Below, one piece after another: positions 24,064 to 34,976 of a stretch of 64,000 nt of DNA. Source of the stretch: Capillidium heterosporum. Lineage: Eukaryota; Entomophthoromycota; Entomophthoromycetes; Entomophthorales; Capillidiaceae. The translations under genes and the position numbers were made by a program. The stretch covers positions 19,874 to 83,873 of the forward strand of contig WBMQ01000021.1 in assembly GCA_016630905.1 (NCBI GenBank). The letters run 5' to 3'. Numbering within the stretch: the stretch's first letter is position 1; the number at the start of each line of letters is the position of its first letter. The notes under the pieces are model-generated. The model saw only the letters and a program-made list of their open reading frames with translations, had not been told where the DNA came from and did not search any database.

Positions 24064-25611
24064 TTAAATCTTGGCTTTGACTTCCGGCTTAAAGAAGTGA
24101 TCAACCATCTTACGTCTCTGAATCTTGCCAGTTGCGGTCTTAGGTAAATTCTCAGTAACATAGATCTTCTTAGGAACTTTAAAGTCCACCAACTTGGTCT
24201 TGCAAAACTTTAGGAACTCCGACTCATCATATTTCTGTCCCTCCTTCAACTTAATTACAGCATGAACTTCCTGACCGTACTTTTGATCGGGTACACCAAA
24301 GGTAACCGCCTCCTCAACACTCTTAAACTGTAACAATACGTTGTCGACTTCCAATGGGGAAATCTTTTCACCACCCCGGTTGATAAGCTCCTTGATACGT
24401 CCGGTGAGGAAGAGGTAGCCTTCGCTATCGAATTTACCTTGGTCGCCGGTACGGAAATAGCCTTGAGAAGTGAGGGATTCGGCATTGGCTTTGGCGTTGT
24501 TAACGTACCCCAGGGTTACGTTCGGGCCTTTGATGCATACCTCACCTTCCTCGACTTCCTTGCCTTCACTATTTAAGATCTTGAGGTCAACACCCTGGGG
24601 CTTACCAACCGACCCTGGTTTACGCTTCTGAGGCGGTAATGGGTTGGAGGTCATCTGGTGAGAAGCTTCAGTCATGGCGTAGGCTTCCAAAACGGGGGCA
24701 CCGAACTTAGCTTCCAACTGCTGCATGGTGATGGGAGCTAATGACGAGGAGCAGGATCTTATGAACCGAATGTTAAGTTTCTGTTGAGGTTTTGGATGCA
24801 GGAGTAAAACTTGGTGGATGGTGGGGACGGCCGTATACCAGGTACAATTATACTTGATGAACTGGTTCCAGAACTGGCTGGCTGAGAATCTGGGTGGGAT
24901 AATTACAGCTCCTGAAGACCACAAGGTGGATAGTAAACCGCCGATCAACCCGTGAACGTGGAATAGGGGCATAACAAGGTAGGTGATATCGCCTTTGGTG
25001 AGCTGGTAGGTGTTGACAATGTTAACCATGGTACGAGTCAAGTTACCGTGGGTTAATGGAACTGCCTTGGGACGTCCAGTAGTCCCAGAAGTATGGAGAA
25101 GTAGAGCTGGGTCATTATCCAATGCTTTTCTGGCAATAGCATCACCTTTACTTTTAGGTTTTATGGTGGAGTCGAGGGGGTAGACATGTACTTCCGATTT
25201 GGATTTGAGGTTAACTACTAGAAGAGTTAGGTTCAACTTCTTGGCTACTTTTACGATGGGAAGGTTGTTGGATCCACTTAGTAAAGTTGCATCCAAAAGG
25301 ACTGCCTTGGCTTGAGCGTCAGGTAGGTAGAACTCAAACTCATCAGCAGTAAATTTAGGGTTTAGAGGGGCTGAGATACAGCGTAAGGAGGTGGTAGCTA
25401 AGAAAGAGAGGACAAAGTTGATGGTGTTGGGTCCTACTAAACTTACACAGGAGCCTGGGGCCAGATCGACGTAGCTTAATAGTTGGTTGCTTAATGAGGT
25501 TACTAGTTTGGAAGTCTCTTGGTAGGATAGCTTCAAATCCTTGTCGGCATCTACTAAACAGAGCTTGGAAGAGTCTTGGACTTTGGTGAATATCTCGGGT
25601 AGGGTTGGCAT
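24064..25611 (-). CDS. Acyl/oxalyl-CoA synthetase, Pcs60-like AMP-forming ligase
   Basis: A single-exon, 515-residue member of the adenylate-forming superfamily that activates a carboxylate with ATP and ligates it to CoA. Core motifs are all present: HTSGTTGRPK (about 173-182), AYAMTEASHQM, YFRTGDQGKF, GRIKELINRGGEKISP and the catalytic-lysine motif KTATGKIQ near the end. The short N-terminus and overall motif wording resemble yeast Pcs60 and plant AAE3 oxalyl-CoA synthetases, which are peroxisomal or cytosolic. The C-terminus ends AKI, a weak non-consensus version of a peroxisomal SKL-type signal. A 4-coumarate-CoA-ligase-like substrate cannot be excluded. It is transcribed in the same direction as the E2 gene, about 1 kb away, with no sign of co-regulation. 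Confidence 0.82.
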   Translation of the reverse strand: MPTLPEIFTKVQDSSKLCLVDADKDLKLSYQETSKLVTSLSNQLLSYVDLAPGSCVSLVGPNTINFVLSFLATTSLRCISAPLNPKFTADEFEFYLPDAQAKAVLLDATLLSGSNNLPIVKVAKKLNLTLLVVNLKSKSEVHVYPLDSTIKPKSKGDAIARKALDNDPALLLHTSGTTGRPKAVPLTHGNLTRTMVNIVNTYQLTKGDITYLVMPLFHVHGLIGGLLSTLWSSGAVIIPPRFSASQFWNQFIKYNCTWYTAVPTIHQVLLLHPKPQQKLNIRFIRSCSSSLAPITMQQLEAKFGAPVLEAYAMTEASHQMTSNPLPPQKRKPGSVGKPQGVDLKILNSEGKEVEEGEVCIKGPNVTLGYVNNAKANAESLTSQGYFRTGDQGKFDSEGYLFLTGRIKELINRGGEKISPLEVDNVLLQFKSVEEAVTFGVPDQKYGQEVHAVIKLKEGQKYDESEFLKFCKTKLVDFKVPKKIYVTENLPKTATGKIQRRKMVDHFFKPEVKAKI

Positions 25612-27741
25612 GGTTCTTTATAGTTTCTTGTTTCTTTGTAAGGTAAGAGTTGGCTGAGCCAGGCTGTTGAGTTGCTATATACTTTTTTGTTATCGTAGAT
25701 ACTCCCGTAATTTCTTGGACAGGTTTGCCAATTTAGGCAATTTGTTGATTTGGCTTGAACTCCATTTTCGATTTTGACGATTTGGGTGAGAAATTGGAGG
25801 TTGATGATGGTGTCACAAAGCTAATTTCAATGCAGCCGGAAGAGATAGGAACTAAAGCTTTTACCGAGCCGACTAATAGATCAAGTAACTATAATCATTA
25901 CTATTACTAATTGGAAAATATTATCGTTAGCTCGGTAGTTGGAAGATAAAGACAACGGTGATGACAAGGGCTTATCAACATTGCTTACTTTGGCATTATG
26001 CTTTGGTTCATGATGCTCTATTCCAATTTAGATATACCATAGCTTGGTTTAATTTTTGAGGCTACGATACAGTTAATTTGGAATTTAAGTTTTACTTGTG
26101 TCCTAAAATAAATTTCTTACTATTTAAAGAATAATAAGTTATGGGATTTATTTTGGAACAGAGGTAGTTGTGCTTTGAAATAGTCACCTATTGCTTTTAC
26201 ATCCATCAAATCAAATAGAACTCACCAACATAATTTTGATAGAGCAGCCTTTAGGACACATAATAGCTCTCCTATCAGCTATATGTCTTTACATATAGTC
26301 TAAAATAAGAGCTTTTAGGCCGCCACTTTACTATCCCTTTAGATGGTGAATCGACTTTTTATAAGGTAAAAACTATGTTTCAGTAGAAAATATCTTAATA
26401 GTTTAAAAAAATGAGAAGCCATGATATAAAGAATCGTATTAATGCCTAATCTTCGACTTGATAGCATCTTTCTGAATCTCAATTTAAATGATATCTACAT
26501 AGCTTTTCATTGATTTTCGAAAGACACTAAATACGCTCGAACATTGAGTTTAACCAATCCGTTTATGATCGTCATGCCTCTAGAATAATCTTAGCCTCCA
26601 TAGACTTTGATAATTAACCTCTTAGTTGAGTCTATGATTTATATATTGCTCCTTTACCTATCCATTTATCGAAAAATACACCTTTTGTACTTGGCTCTAA
26701 AAATCAAAGGTATGTACTGTCCATAATTCTGGGTAGCTATTTATAAACGATATTGTCTTTCTGCTGTCTGATACTATTGGATGCTTGATACAAACCATGT
26801 TGCACTTTGATGCTGGTTAGATTGGTCTTTCATTTGTTTGTGTTTTTAAAGGTAGCCAACTTTCTCAATTTTGCACTGTTAAAAGAAGGGACTGGAATAG
26901 AGCTCCAATCGCCCAAAAGATAAGTAAATCATTCCCTTGGTTGGTGATATATCAGCAGACGAAGAGCGGGTAGGGCGTAGGCTTTTTTCAAAGCTTACTC
27001 ATCGAAATTTCAAATATCCATTGTAGCGGATTTGAAATAAGAATTCCAATCCTAAAACTCTGGAAAAAGGATATCCCTCTCCCTTCATTTTACTATATTC
27101 GTAAGCGTCTTCCTTTCCACACTCCACAGCTTTGGATTTGAAAGTAAGATTACTACTAGCTGGTATAGTATGTAGGGATCAAAGGCTAGCTATTTTTAAA
27201 GAGCTGCATAGTTTCTTTTAAGCTTATTAAGCCGTCATCTAAGTCGGCTTTAGGCACTTGTGCCTCCAAACAACTCAACCCTCTAATCAGAAAATTTTTC
27301 CGCTAATTTATTGGTTACCATCCACTCCGACTCACCTGCTTTATTCGCACTGCTATTTTACCAAATATCGACCTAAGATGGATGGGATGATTCCCCGAAC
27401 TATTTCAACCTTGGTCACGTTCGAAATTTGGAAATTTAGAAACTTAACAAAACACAATTAGTATATATTTAGCGATATAGCAAGGCCCATCTCCCATAAC
27501 TTAGGGTGCACTGACAGTAGCTTTTGAATCTCCAAAGTGATCCACAAAGGTTCCTATTATCTCAATCTTCTATATTTTATTCTATGATAATAAGTGGCAG
27601 GTGCAGCTGCATGCGTGACCACTATCTAGATTTCGAAAACTAGAGACATGCTCAGTGCTGGAATCCATTCCACCAACTCAAGTATAAAAGCAAGCGAACC
27701 CCACTTTTCCTGACTTTGTATTACTTTTTAATTAATAACTA
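25612..27741. other. 2.1 kb intergenic region between divergent genes
   Basis: Separates the divergently transcribed synthetase and hexosaminidase genes. No conserved protein could be read in any frame; the 67-codon frame at 27258-27461 looks random. The long upstream region would suit regulated expression of the hexosaminidase. Confidence 0.4.
27683..27690 (+). promoter_or_regulatory. TATA box of the hexosaminidase gene
   Basis: A tataaaag lies 52 bp upstream of the ATG at 27742, with a short pyrimidine/AT leader between. The position and perfect match fit a strongly transcribed gene. Confidence 0.55.
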
Positions 27742-29433
27742 ATGAAATTAATCTACCTAATTACCAGCTTATTGGTAGTCAACGCCGACCCATCGGCCAT
27801 CTGGCCTAAGCCAAGCCACTACTCTGTTGGTAACGTCACCGTCACTTTATCCCGCAACTTCCGTGTCGTTTCCAGCGCCAACAATGCTCGTCTGACCCGT
27901 GCTTTGCAGCGCACCCAGAAGCAGGTCGTCGAGGAGACTTGGGTTCCCGTTGTCCCCCTCTACCACCAGAAGCTCGAGAATGCCGGTCGTACCCAGTTGA
28001 CCGCCTTGAACGTCAACGTCCAGGACACCAGCGACAAACTAGTTGAGAAGGTCGACGAGTCCTACTGCCTGCGCATCGTACCCGTCGGTTACAACCAGTA
28101 CTCGGCCCACATCGATGCCAAGACCATCTACGGTGCCATCCACGGTCTCAGCACCTTCACCCAGCTGATCCAATACTCCAAGCAGCACGATGCTCGTTAC
28201 ATCACCAAGGCACCCCTCCAGATCGATGATGCCCCCAAGTTCTCCCACCGTGGTATCATCTTCGACTCCAGCCGTAACTTCTTCTCGCTCAAGGCCATCA
28301 AGCGTACCATCGACGCCATGGCCCTCAACAAGATGAACGTCTTCCACTGGCACATTGTCGACTCCCATTCCTGGCCCTTCAAGTCGGAGCGTCACCCCCT
28401 CCTTTGGCAGAAGGGAGCCTACTCCGAGGAGATGACCTACTCCAAGCAGGACATTAGAGAGCTCGTTCAGTACGCTCAGGACCGTGCCGTACGTATCATT
28501 GCTGAAGTCGAGGCCCCCGCCCACTCGTATGCCATCGGCTTAGCTTATCCCGAGATCGCCACCTGCATGGATGACGACGAATGGGATGTCACCGCTGCCG
28601 AACCCCCAAGTGGTCAGATCGACCCCACCAACCCCAAATCCATTGCCATTGTCAAGGATGTCATCGACGAGTTCACTGAAGTCTTCCCCGACCAGTACCT
28701 CCACTTGTCTGGTGATGAAGTCAACTACAAGTGCTGGAACTCTTCCGCCAAGATCCGCAAGTACGTCGCCGACAACAAGCTCGAATTGCCCCAGTTACTC
28801 GATAACTTTGCCAACCAGATGGCCAAGCACGCCCAGGAAAAGAACCGCAAGATCATGGTCTGGCAGGAGATCGTCCTCAACCACAACGTTACCTTACCCA
28901 AGGACGTCTTGGTTCAGGTCTGGATCGGAGCCGAAGATGTCAAGAAGGCTGTATCCAAGGGTTACCGTGTCATCGCTTCCTCTTACCAGTACTGGTACTT
29001 GGACTGCGGTCGTGGTGCCTGGGTAGGTGATTCCCCATCTGGCTCCAGCTGGTGTGATCCCTTCAAGCACTGGCAGATGGTCTACACCTACGATCCCCTC
29101 AAGAACTTGACTGCCCAGGAACAGAAGCTGGTCGAAGGTGGTGAAGTTGCCTTGTGGGCCGAACAGATCGATGAGGTTAACATTGACCGTGTCGCCTGGC
29201 CTAGAACTGCAGCTGCCGCCGAAGTTCTCTGGTCCGGCAACCGCAATGCTACTGGCCACGTTGTCCGCACTAAGGATGTTCTGCCCCGTCTCAACAACTT
29301 GAGATTCCGTATGGTTAAGCAGGGCATCAACGCTGATCCCCTCCAGCCTTTGTGGTGTGCTCGCAACCCTTACCGTTGTGACTCTACCACCAACATCGCC
29401 TCCTGGAGAGAGCCTTATGTACCCAAGGCTTAA
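27742..29433 (+). CDS. Secreted beta-N-acetylhexosaminidase, GH20
   Basis: A 563-residue intronless gene. It releases N-acetylglucosamine from chitin oligomers or glycoproteins outside the cell. A hydrophobic N-terminus (MKLIYLITSLLVVNADPS) is a signal peptide. An N-terminal GH20b domain (WPKPSHYSVGN) precedes the catalytic barrel, which begins near FSHRGIIFDSSRNFF. The catalytic Asp-Glu pair is D325-E326 in HLSGDEVNYKCW. Several N-glycosylation sequons (NVT, NSS, NAT, NLT) are present. Length matches the fungal family. Codons overwhelmingly end in C, and GC is far above its flanks. The mitochondrial SHMT gene in this window shows the same but weaker preference, so translational selection for high expression explains it better than transfer. 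The antisense frames opposite it follow from that codon bias. Confidence 0.93.
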   Translation: MKLIYLITSLLVVNADPSAIWPKPSHYSVGNVTVTLSRNFRVVSSANNARLTRALQRTQKQVVEETWVPVVPLYHQKLENAGRTQLTALNVNVQDTSDKLVEKVDESYCLRIVPVGYNQYSAHIDAKTIYGAIHGLSTFTQLIQYSKQHDARYITKAPLQIDDAPKFSHRGIIFDSSRNFFSLKAIKRTIDAMALNKMNVFHWHIVDSHSWPFKSERHPLLWQKGAYSEEMTYSKQDIRELVQYAQDRAVRIIAEVEAPAHSYAIGLAYPEIATCMDDDEWDVTAAEPPSGQIDPTNPKSIAIVKDVIDEFTEVFPDQYLHLSGDEVNYKCWNSSAKIRKYVADNKLELPQLLDNFANQMAKHAQEKNRKIMVWQEIVLNHNVTLPKDVLVQVWIGAEDVKKAVSKGYRVIASSYQYWYLDCGRGAWVGDSPSGSSWCDPFKHWQMVYTYDPLKNLTAQEQKLVEGGEVALWAEQIDEVNIDRVAWPRTAAAAEVLWSGNRNATGHVVRTKDVLPRLNNLRFRMVKQGINADPLQPLWCARNPYRCDSTTNIASWREPYVPKA

Positions 29434-30428
29434 GCTTTCTAGCTTAGTTTTAGTTAACTGTGTTCCATTGGCTGCTAATAAACTTTATTGATTTTGTATG
29501 TGCTTTTATTTTTTCAGGATGTACGTTCAATATCGACCATATGCATAAGTTTATAGTTTTTGTAACTGTTATTTTGGATTTTAGCAACTTTTAGATTACT
29601 ACACTTGCGAATGCTTTTTGTTAGTGGATTTGAATTCGTAATCACTTTACCTATCTCCTACTCCTAAAGTACAACTAAGTTATACTCACAATCCTTTAGA
29701 ATACTTTAGACTTCATCTAAACGATTTTGATAAGCTAAGTTCCAAAGTCTAATTTACTGAGTTTGGAAGCGCTAACTATATTATTCTCAACAAATTAGCA
29801 TCCAGTAGGTCAAAAAGAAAAAAATTTGCATGCTATTGGGTTATTAATATGTATATCTGTCTATAAAGACCTTATAGAATACCAGACCAATAATCTCCTT
29901 CAGTACCAAATTTCACCCCTCATGGTTCTGTTTTGGTCTTTTCAAACTAAACTTACACCTTCTACAATATCTTTTGGGAATCCTTTGAAGTTTAAATTGG
30001 AGGATATTTAGTTGGGTTACTAGAGCTTGGTGCACCTTTCAAAATTTATATAATGTCAGTATCAACTTCATTGTCGGATTTGTAGCTAACGTTATGTCGT
30101 TTTTTAGGAAATGTGGTCTTCCACTCATTCAACTTTATCAAAGTGTATTAAAAATCTTCAAAGCCATAAAAGGAAAATTGATACCTTAATAGAAAAACTA
30201 TAGCTACGCGTACATAAATAGAATGATGGTTTTTAAATCTCTACATGTTAATTACAAATAGAATGAAGCCCAGCTCATAGGTTTATAAAAGCGCAGCTAA
30301 GAAACTGGAGTGGAATCATAGAACCAATGCAACTCAGCAAAAAATTTCAAAACCTTTTATCTTACAACACTATAAAACTTGACAACTTAGCTCAATGTTC
30401 AAAAAGCAGTTAGTTCCACCAACCAAAC
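29434..30428. other. Intergenic, no feature seen
   Basis: About 1 kb between two genes on the same strand, with 3' flank then promoter. A 61-codon frame at 29826-30011 has no signal, domain or codon bias and is not called. Confidence 0.4.
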
Positions 30429-31667
30429 ATGGATTCCAATCTAGCTAAACTGGTCGACCTATTCCCTACTCATGACCTCGAAGTTCTAGTTGACCAACTC
30501 ACCCAGCACAACAATGATTTAAATTCAACTATTGAAGCTCTACTAACCCAATCTCAGACCTCCACCAAAAAGTTGCCGATCAAACTCACCGACTACTTCC
30601 AACCCAAAAATGGTGCAGCTTCAATCCAGCCATCCACCTCAAAAGCAATTCCTGATCCTCAAATAATTGCAAAAGAAAAGAACCTCAAGCCTACCACTAA
30701 ACTCGCCGCCTTATTCATCTCCAAACCCCCAAATATCGAACCCCAACCAGTCGTCAAAAAAACCCGTACTATATCCAAAAACATCATTCTTACCAAAGCT
30801 ACCATCCACCTCCACCTCCCCTTCCTCCAATTAATCCCCAACTTCCTACCCAAACCTTTATTGCAGGACTTAACTGCCTATCTCATATCCATCGAACCAA
30901 GTTTCAGCTCCTACAAGATGGTAATGTTCGACAAAAACTTGGAATCTCCTCATCGTACCACCACCTTCGCCTTAGACTCTCAACTCCCACAAGGCGATTT
31001 TTACTACCTAGGTAGGAGACAAGAGCCCTTCCAATGTTTCGTCCCGATCCTAGGAGAGGTAGCCCAACTCGTCAACTCTAAAGTTAACTCGCTACTAACC
31101 AATGAAATTATCAACTGCCAAAGTTATAACCTGCCTAAAATCAATATCAAGGATGAAGATTCATGGAAGACTAACTTTGCAGTTGGTAACGTGTACGATA
31201 CATCCAAATCTACAGTTGGATGGCATACTGATCGTCTAACTTACTTAGGACTACGACCTACCATAGTTTCGTTGAGTATAGGCGTAACTAGACAGTTCCA
31301 GTTGCGTAAGTCAGCCAAGGAGGATGCCAATACTTCGAATCCTATATATACAATAGAATTACCCCACAACTCGTTGTTGATAATGTTCCCGCCCTGCCAA
31401 GAGCTTTATAAACATCGTGTACCTCCTCAGCCTCGGTTGACTCCACATAGTATGACGGGAAATAGAAGGTTTAATCTAACTTTTAGGAATTTTAAAGAGG
31501 AGTTTGGACCTGCCAATATACCTAAATGTTATTGTGGTAAACCTTGTGAGCTTAGAGTCATCAATTTGGACTTGGAGAATCTGGGGAGGTATTTTTATAA
31601 GTGCAGTCTATGTGAAGGGAATATAGAGAACGGGTGTAAATTCTTCAAGTATTTTGATGAAGTTTAA
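30429..31667 (+). CDS. AlkB-type 2-oxoglutarate/Fe(II) dioxygenase with CUE-like and GRF zinc-finger domains
   Basis: A 412-residue single-exon protein, probably a nuclear DNA or RNA alkylation-repair demethylase. Residues about 5-45 (LAKLVDLFPTHDLEVLVDQL...ALLTQ) look like a CUE/UBA ubiquitin-binding helix bundle. A low-complexity linker contains ITDYF-like wording (LPIKLTDYFQPK) resembling a PCNA-type QxxxxYF box, which is tentative. The AlkB core has the Fe(II) ligands H266-x-D268 (WHTDRL) and H329 (YKHRVPP), then R346/R347 before FNLTFRNF for 2-oxoglutarate binding. The C-terminus (about 367-407) is a GRF-type zinc finger (KCYCGKPCELR...YKCSLC...GCKFFKYFD), a single-strand nucleic-acid binding module. 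The closest animal analogue is ALKBH2. It converges with the SCP2 gene, 106 nt away. Confidence 0.85.
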   Translation: MDSNLAKLVDLFPTHDLEVLVDQLTQHNNDLNSTIEALLTQSQTSTKKLPIKLTDYFQPKNGAASIQPSTSKAIPDPQIIAKEKNLKPTTKLAALFISKPPNIEPQPVVKKTRTISKNIILTKATIHLHLPFLQLIPNFLPKPLLQDLTAYLISIEPSFSSYKMVMFDKNLESPHRTTTFALDSQLPQGDFYYLGRRQEPFQCFVPILGEVAQLVNSKVNSLLTNEIINCQSYNLPKINIKDEDSWKTNFAVGNVYDTSKSTVGWHTDRLTYLGLRPTIVSLSIGVTRQFQLRKSAKEDANTSNPIYTIELPHNSLLIMFPPCQELYKHRVPPQPRLTPHSMTGNRRFNLTFRNFKEEFGPANIPKCYCGKPCELRVINLDLENLGRYFYKCSLCEGNIENGCKFFKYFDEV

Positions 31668-31773
31668 TTAAAAGGTTTGGTAAATTTAGTAAGGGCGTTT
31701 CCTTTACTAGTAAGAAGAATAGCAATAAAGGTATACTGAAATATAAAAAGATTTATTGAATGAAATAAAGCTA

Positions 31774-32292
31774 TTACAACTTGGTTTTAAATTTGTTGAC
31801 TAATAAAGTAAATTGCGGCAATAGTTTGGTCTCTAACTGCTGGGCAAAGTCCAAGTCTCCAGTTATACTTAGTCTGTTGGTTAATAAACCTTGAATACCG
31901 GTTAATCCACCTAGGAATAAGGTATACAGGTCTTTTTGGTGAACTTGGATAGTTAACGTCTGGAGCTTAGTGTCGTTAGACGTGAGTTTAGGTAAAGCTC
32001 GAGTTAATTTTGGTTTGTTGTCTATAAGTTTGATTTATAAAAGTTAATAGATGCTTATATTATAGATGCGAAAACTTACTAGTTATTAATAGATACCTAT
32101 ATTTTAATAAAATAGCACAGTAAGTTAATACGAATGGTTAAAAATAAGAGAATACCAATTCTGCTTTTTACTGTTACTACTGCCAATCTGAAAATCAACT
32201 AAACCTTCCACACCTTTCAACTCGAACTTCGTTTCATCTAGTACCTGTTGCAGGTTTTCGAATATTTGGTCGGTTGTCAAGCGTTTAGGCAT
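31774..32292 (-). CDS. Stand-alone SCP2-type sterol/lipid-binding protein
   Basis: No long frame exists here. Three exons (32292-32156, 32096-32080, 32021-31774) give 133 residues with GT-AG introns of 59 and 58 nt and a 17-nt micro-exon. The spliced protein starts MPKRLTTDQIFENLQQVLDE. It passes through QNWYLLITNNKPKLTRALP across both junctions and ends with GLLTNRLSITGDLDFAQQLE, which is the conserved back half of the SCP2 sterol-carrier fold (G-x-L-x-I-x-G-D). Such proteins bind lipids and acyl-CoAs, often in peroxisomes. No PTS1 is present: the end is KFKTKL, although TKL is a weak variant. The fold assignment is good; the function is inferred only from the family. Confidence 0.75.
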
Positions 32293-34976
32293 CTCTAAAA
32301 TTTACAAGTTGAAGGTTGAAGTTGGTGGAATTGTAAAAAAGTGCTCTTTGATCATGACACTAGTAGCGTGACGTTTGGTTTTGAGTTTATTTTAGTCAGT
32401 AGAATAAAATTCTCCACTTAGTTTTGCTATAGAAAATATAGTTAGGTTTTCTATAAAATAGTAATATAATGCATCTATAGATATAAAAAATATTCCAAGT
32501 TAGGGTATTTTATAAGATTTAATAGACTACTGCATTAATCTTAGTCACATCTATTACTCAGCACTGTATTAAAAGTCTAATTTGCTAAACTTTCTATAAA
32601 AGCTTTAAATCTTTAATAAGATACATATTAGAATTTTCTGTTAGCTAATGCTAGGACAATTATATATAGGTATCTCTAGCATAACTTCATCGGTTATAAG
32701 AGATTGATGCTAAAATAAAAATAGTGTATCTACTTGAAATTTGGATGTAAACCTAGCAAAAAAGTACTAATATATTGAATTCTTTTATATAAATACTATC
32801 TTTTTTATTTAAGTTTATAACAATATTTCTACTAAATAGCTGATACTGTCTACAAATCTAAATTTTATTTAATAATTTATGTCAATGCTATCAAATTAAA
32901 GTATATAGCCAATCTAACCAGTTTTGTAAAACTTAATAAAATATAAAATTAACTTAGCTATAGAATTATTTTCTAAAATTTTATAAGTACCTTTAATATA
33001 CTATATATTATATATAGCTTTTTAAGATTAAAATATAACTTACAACTTTTAAACTATTACTTAATATTAGTAAGCTGCTTTATAATACTATATAACTCTA
33101 ATTAATTTAGATAAAATACAAAATATACTTTTATTATATTATTAGCTTTAGTTTTAAAAATAAATTTCCATCTTTTTTTTAAAATAAAAATATTATACTA
33201 AAACTTTATATAATTTAAGTAAATTATTTAAAACTTTAACTTTATAACTAAAAGCTAAAAACTTTATCTTTTTAGATATTTATACCTACTTTAAAATAGC
33301 TGCTATTTAAGCTATTAAAGAAAATTATTTTAAAGTTAGATAAAAAAATACTTTAAGTCTAATTAATAAGGATTTTTAATAAATAACCTTAAATTATATA
33401 TTTAAAAATATACTAGTAAATAAATTAAAAGGTTAGAAAAAGAAATATTAATTAAAAAAATGAAAAATACTAATTAAAAAGTATAAAGTCTTTATTAAAT
33501 ACTTAAAGTTAATTAATAAATATTTAATATATTTATATAATAAGCCTATTTCTTTTAAAAAATAAGTTACTAACTAAAGTAATCTTAATCTTTTATTTAA
33601 TAATAAATTAAAAATATTATAAACTAACTTTTTAATATATTAAAGTAAAAGAAAGTTTATTAGTTAATTATTTATTTATATTAGCTTAAATATTTAAAAC
33701 TAAAAATTAATGCTTTATTATACTATATATTTAAATATATCTAAAGTTTAACTTTAATATATTAGTAAATAAACTATATTTTAAATTTATATTAATTATA
33801 TTTTTATTTTAATAAACTTAAAAAAAATAAATATTAGTATTATTTAAAATTATAAAGTTTTAACTTAAAAGATTTAATTAATTTTAAATTACTTTTTCTA
33901 ATTTTTATACTTAAGTTAATAAAGTACTATAACTTTAATTATAAGTAATATTTTAAACTAAAAGGTTTTAATTTACTATATAGTTTAACTAAATTAATTA
34001 TATTTCTATTTAAAAACTTTATTTTATAATATTAAGGCTTAGATTAAAGCTAGAATACTTATAATTAGCTTAGCTTATTATATAGCCTATAAAAGTATTA
34101 TTACTTTTATAATAGCTAATCTAAATATACTTTAGTAGCTTATAATATATAGTTATATTTATAGTTTATATTAAGATTTTTAGTTATTAATTTAGCTTAT
34201 ACTAAAGAATTCAATATATATTATAATAAATTACTAGTATTTTTATATAGCTAGATTAAAACATCTATCTTTTTATAGTTTAGCTACAAATATCAATAAT
34301 AAATACTAGCTACTTTATAATAATTAAAAGTAACTACTTATTAAAAATATATTAATAGTTTAACTAATATTATATTATATAAGTATACTTTATCTATCTT
34401 TATTGTTTATCTTTATTATTTAGATAAAAGTTAACAAAATACTACATGTATTTAAAACCCTATCCAACTTATTTTAATTAGATACTTTAAATTCAAAAAC
34501 TACTATATTTATCTCTAAAATATAGATCTAATTTTAAAAAGATTTTAAAATAATTAAAGTTTAATATTAGTTAAGCTTACTATAAAGTTGCATCTTTTAA
34601 AATTATATAAACTCTTATTAGCTATAACATCCTTATCTAGTAAAATTCTAAAAATATTAGTATTGTAAACCTGGCCTACTGTTATGGACTAGTCCAAATA
34701 TGTTCATAATCAATTTTATAGATCATCCTTCTACATTTCAATATCTTTTTATCCATATTTGCACCCTTTTCATATACAATTAAATTAGCCGTGCCAATTG
34801 CTTCAGCTTAATTTTATACCTGTAGGAGATCAATCCAAAACACCCAGACTACCAATCTAAATTTACCAAATTATCCCACACCTAGAAACGTCATAATTAG
34901 TTTCCGCTTCTTATAAATAGAAAGCTCGAGAACTGGAGAAGGCATCAACCAACCTTACATTTCTAACAAAAATCCG
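32293..34976. other. Second RIP-type AT block
   Basis: After the short SCP2 upstream region, about 32420-34650 is extremely AT-rich with few CA/TG and no CG, like 5.6-8.9 kb. No LTR-A, B or C termini and no transposon protein were recognised, so the original element is unknown. From about 34680 the composition returns to normal as the PAP2 promoter. Confidence 0.5.

Noticed and set aside
27258-27461. A 67-codon frame upstream of the hexosaminidase
   Set aside because: No domain, signal or codon preference; it lies in promoter DNA.
28039-29366. Long antisense frames opposite the hexosaminidase
   Set aside because: The C-ending codon bias of the real gene removes stops on the opposite strand; the products are low-complexity and unlike any family.
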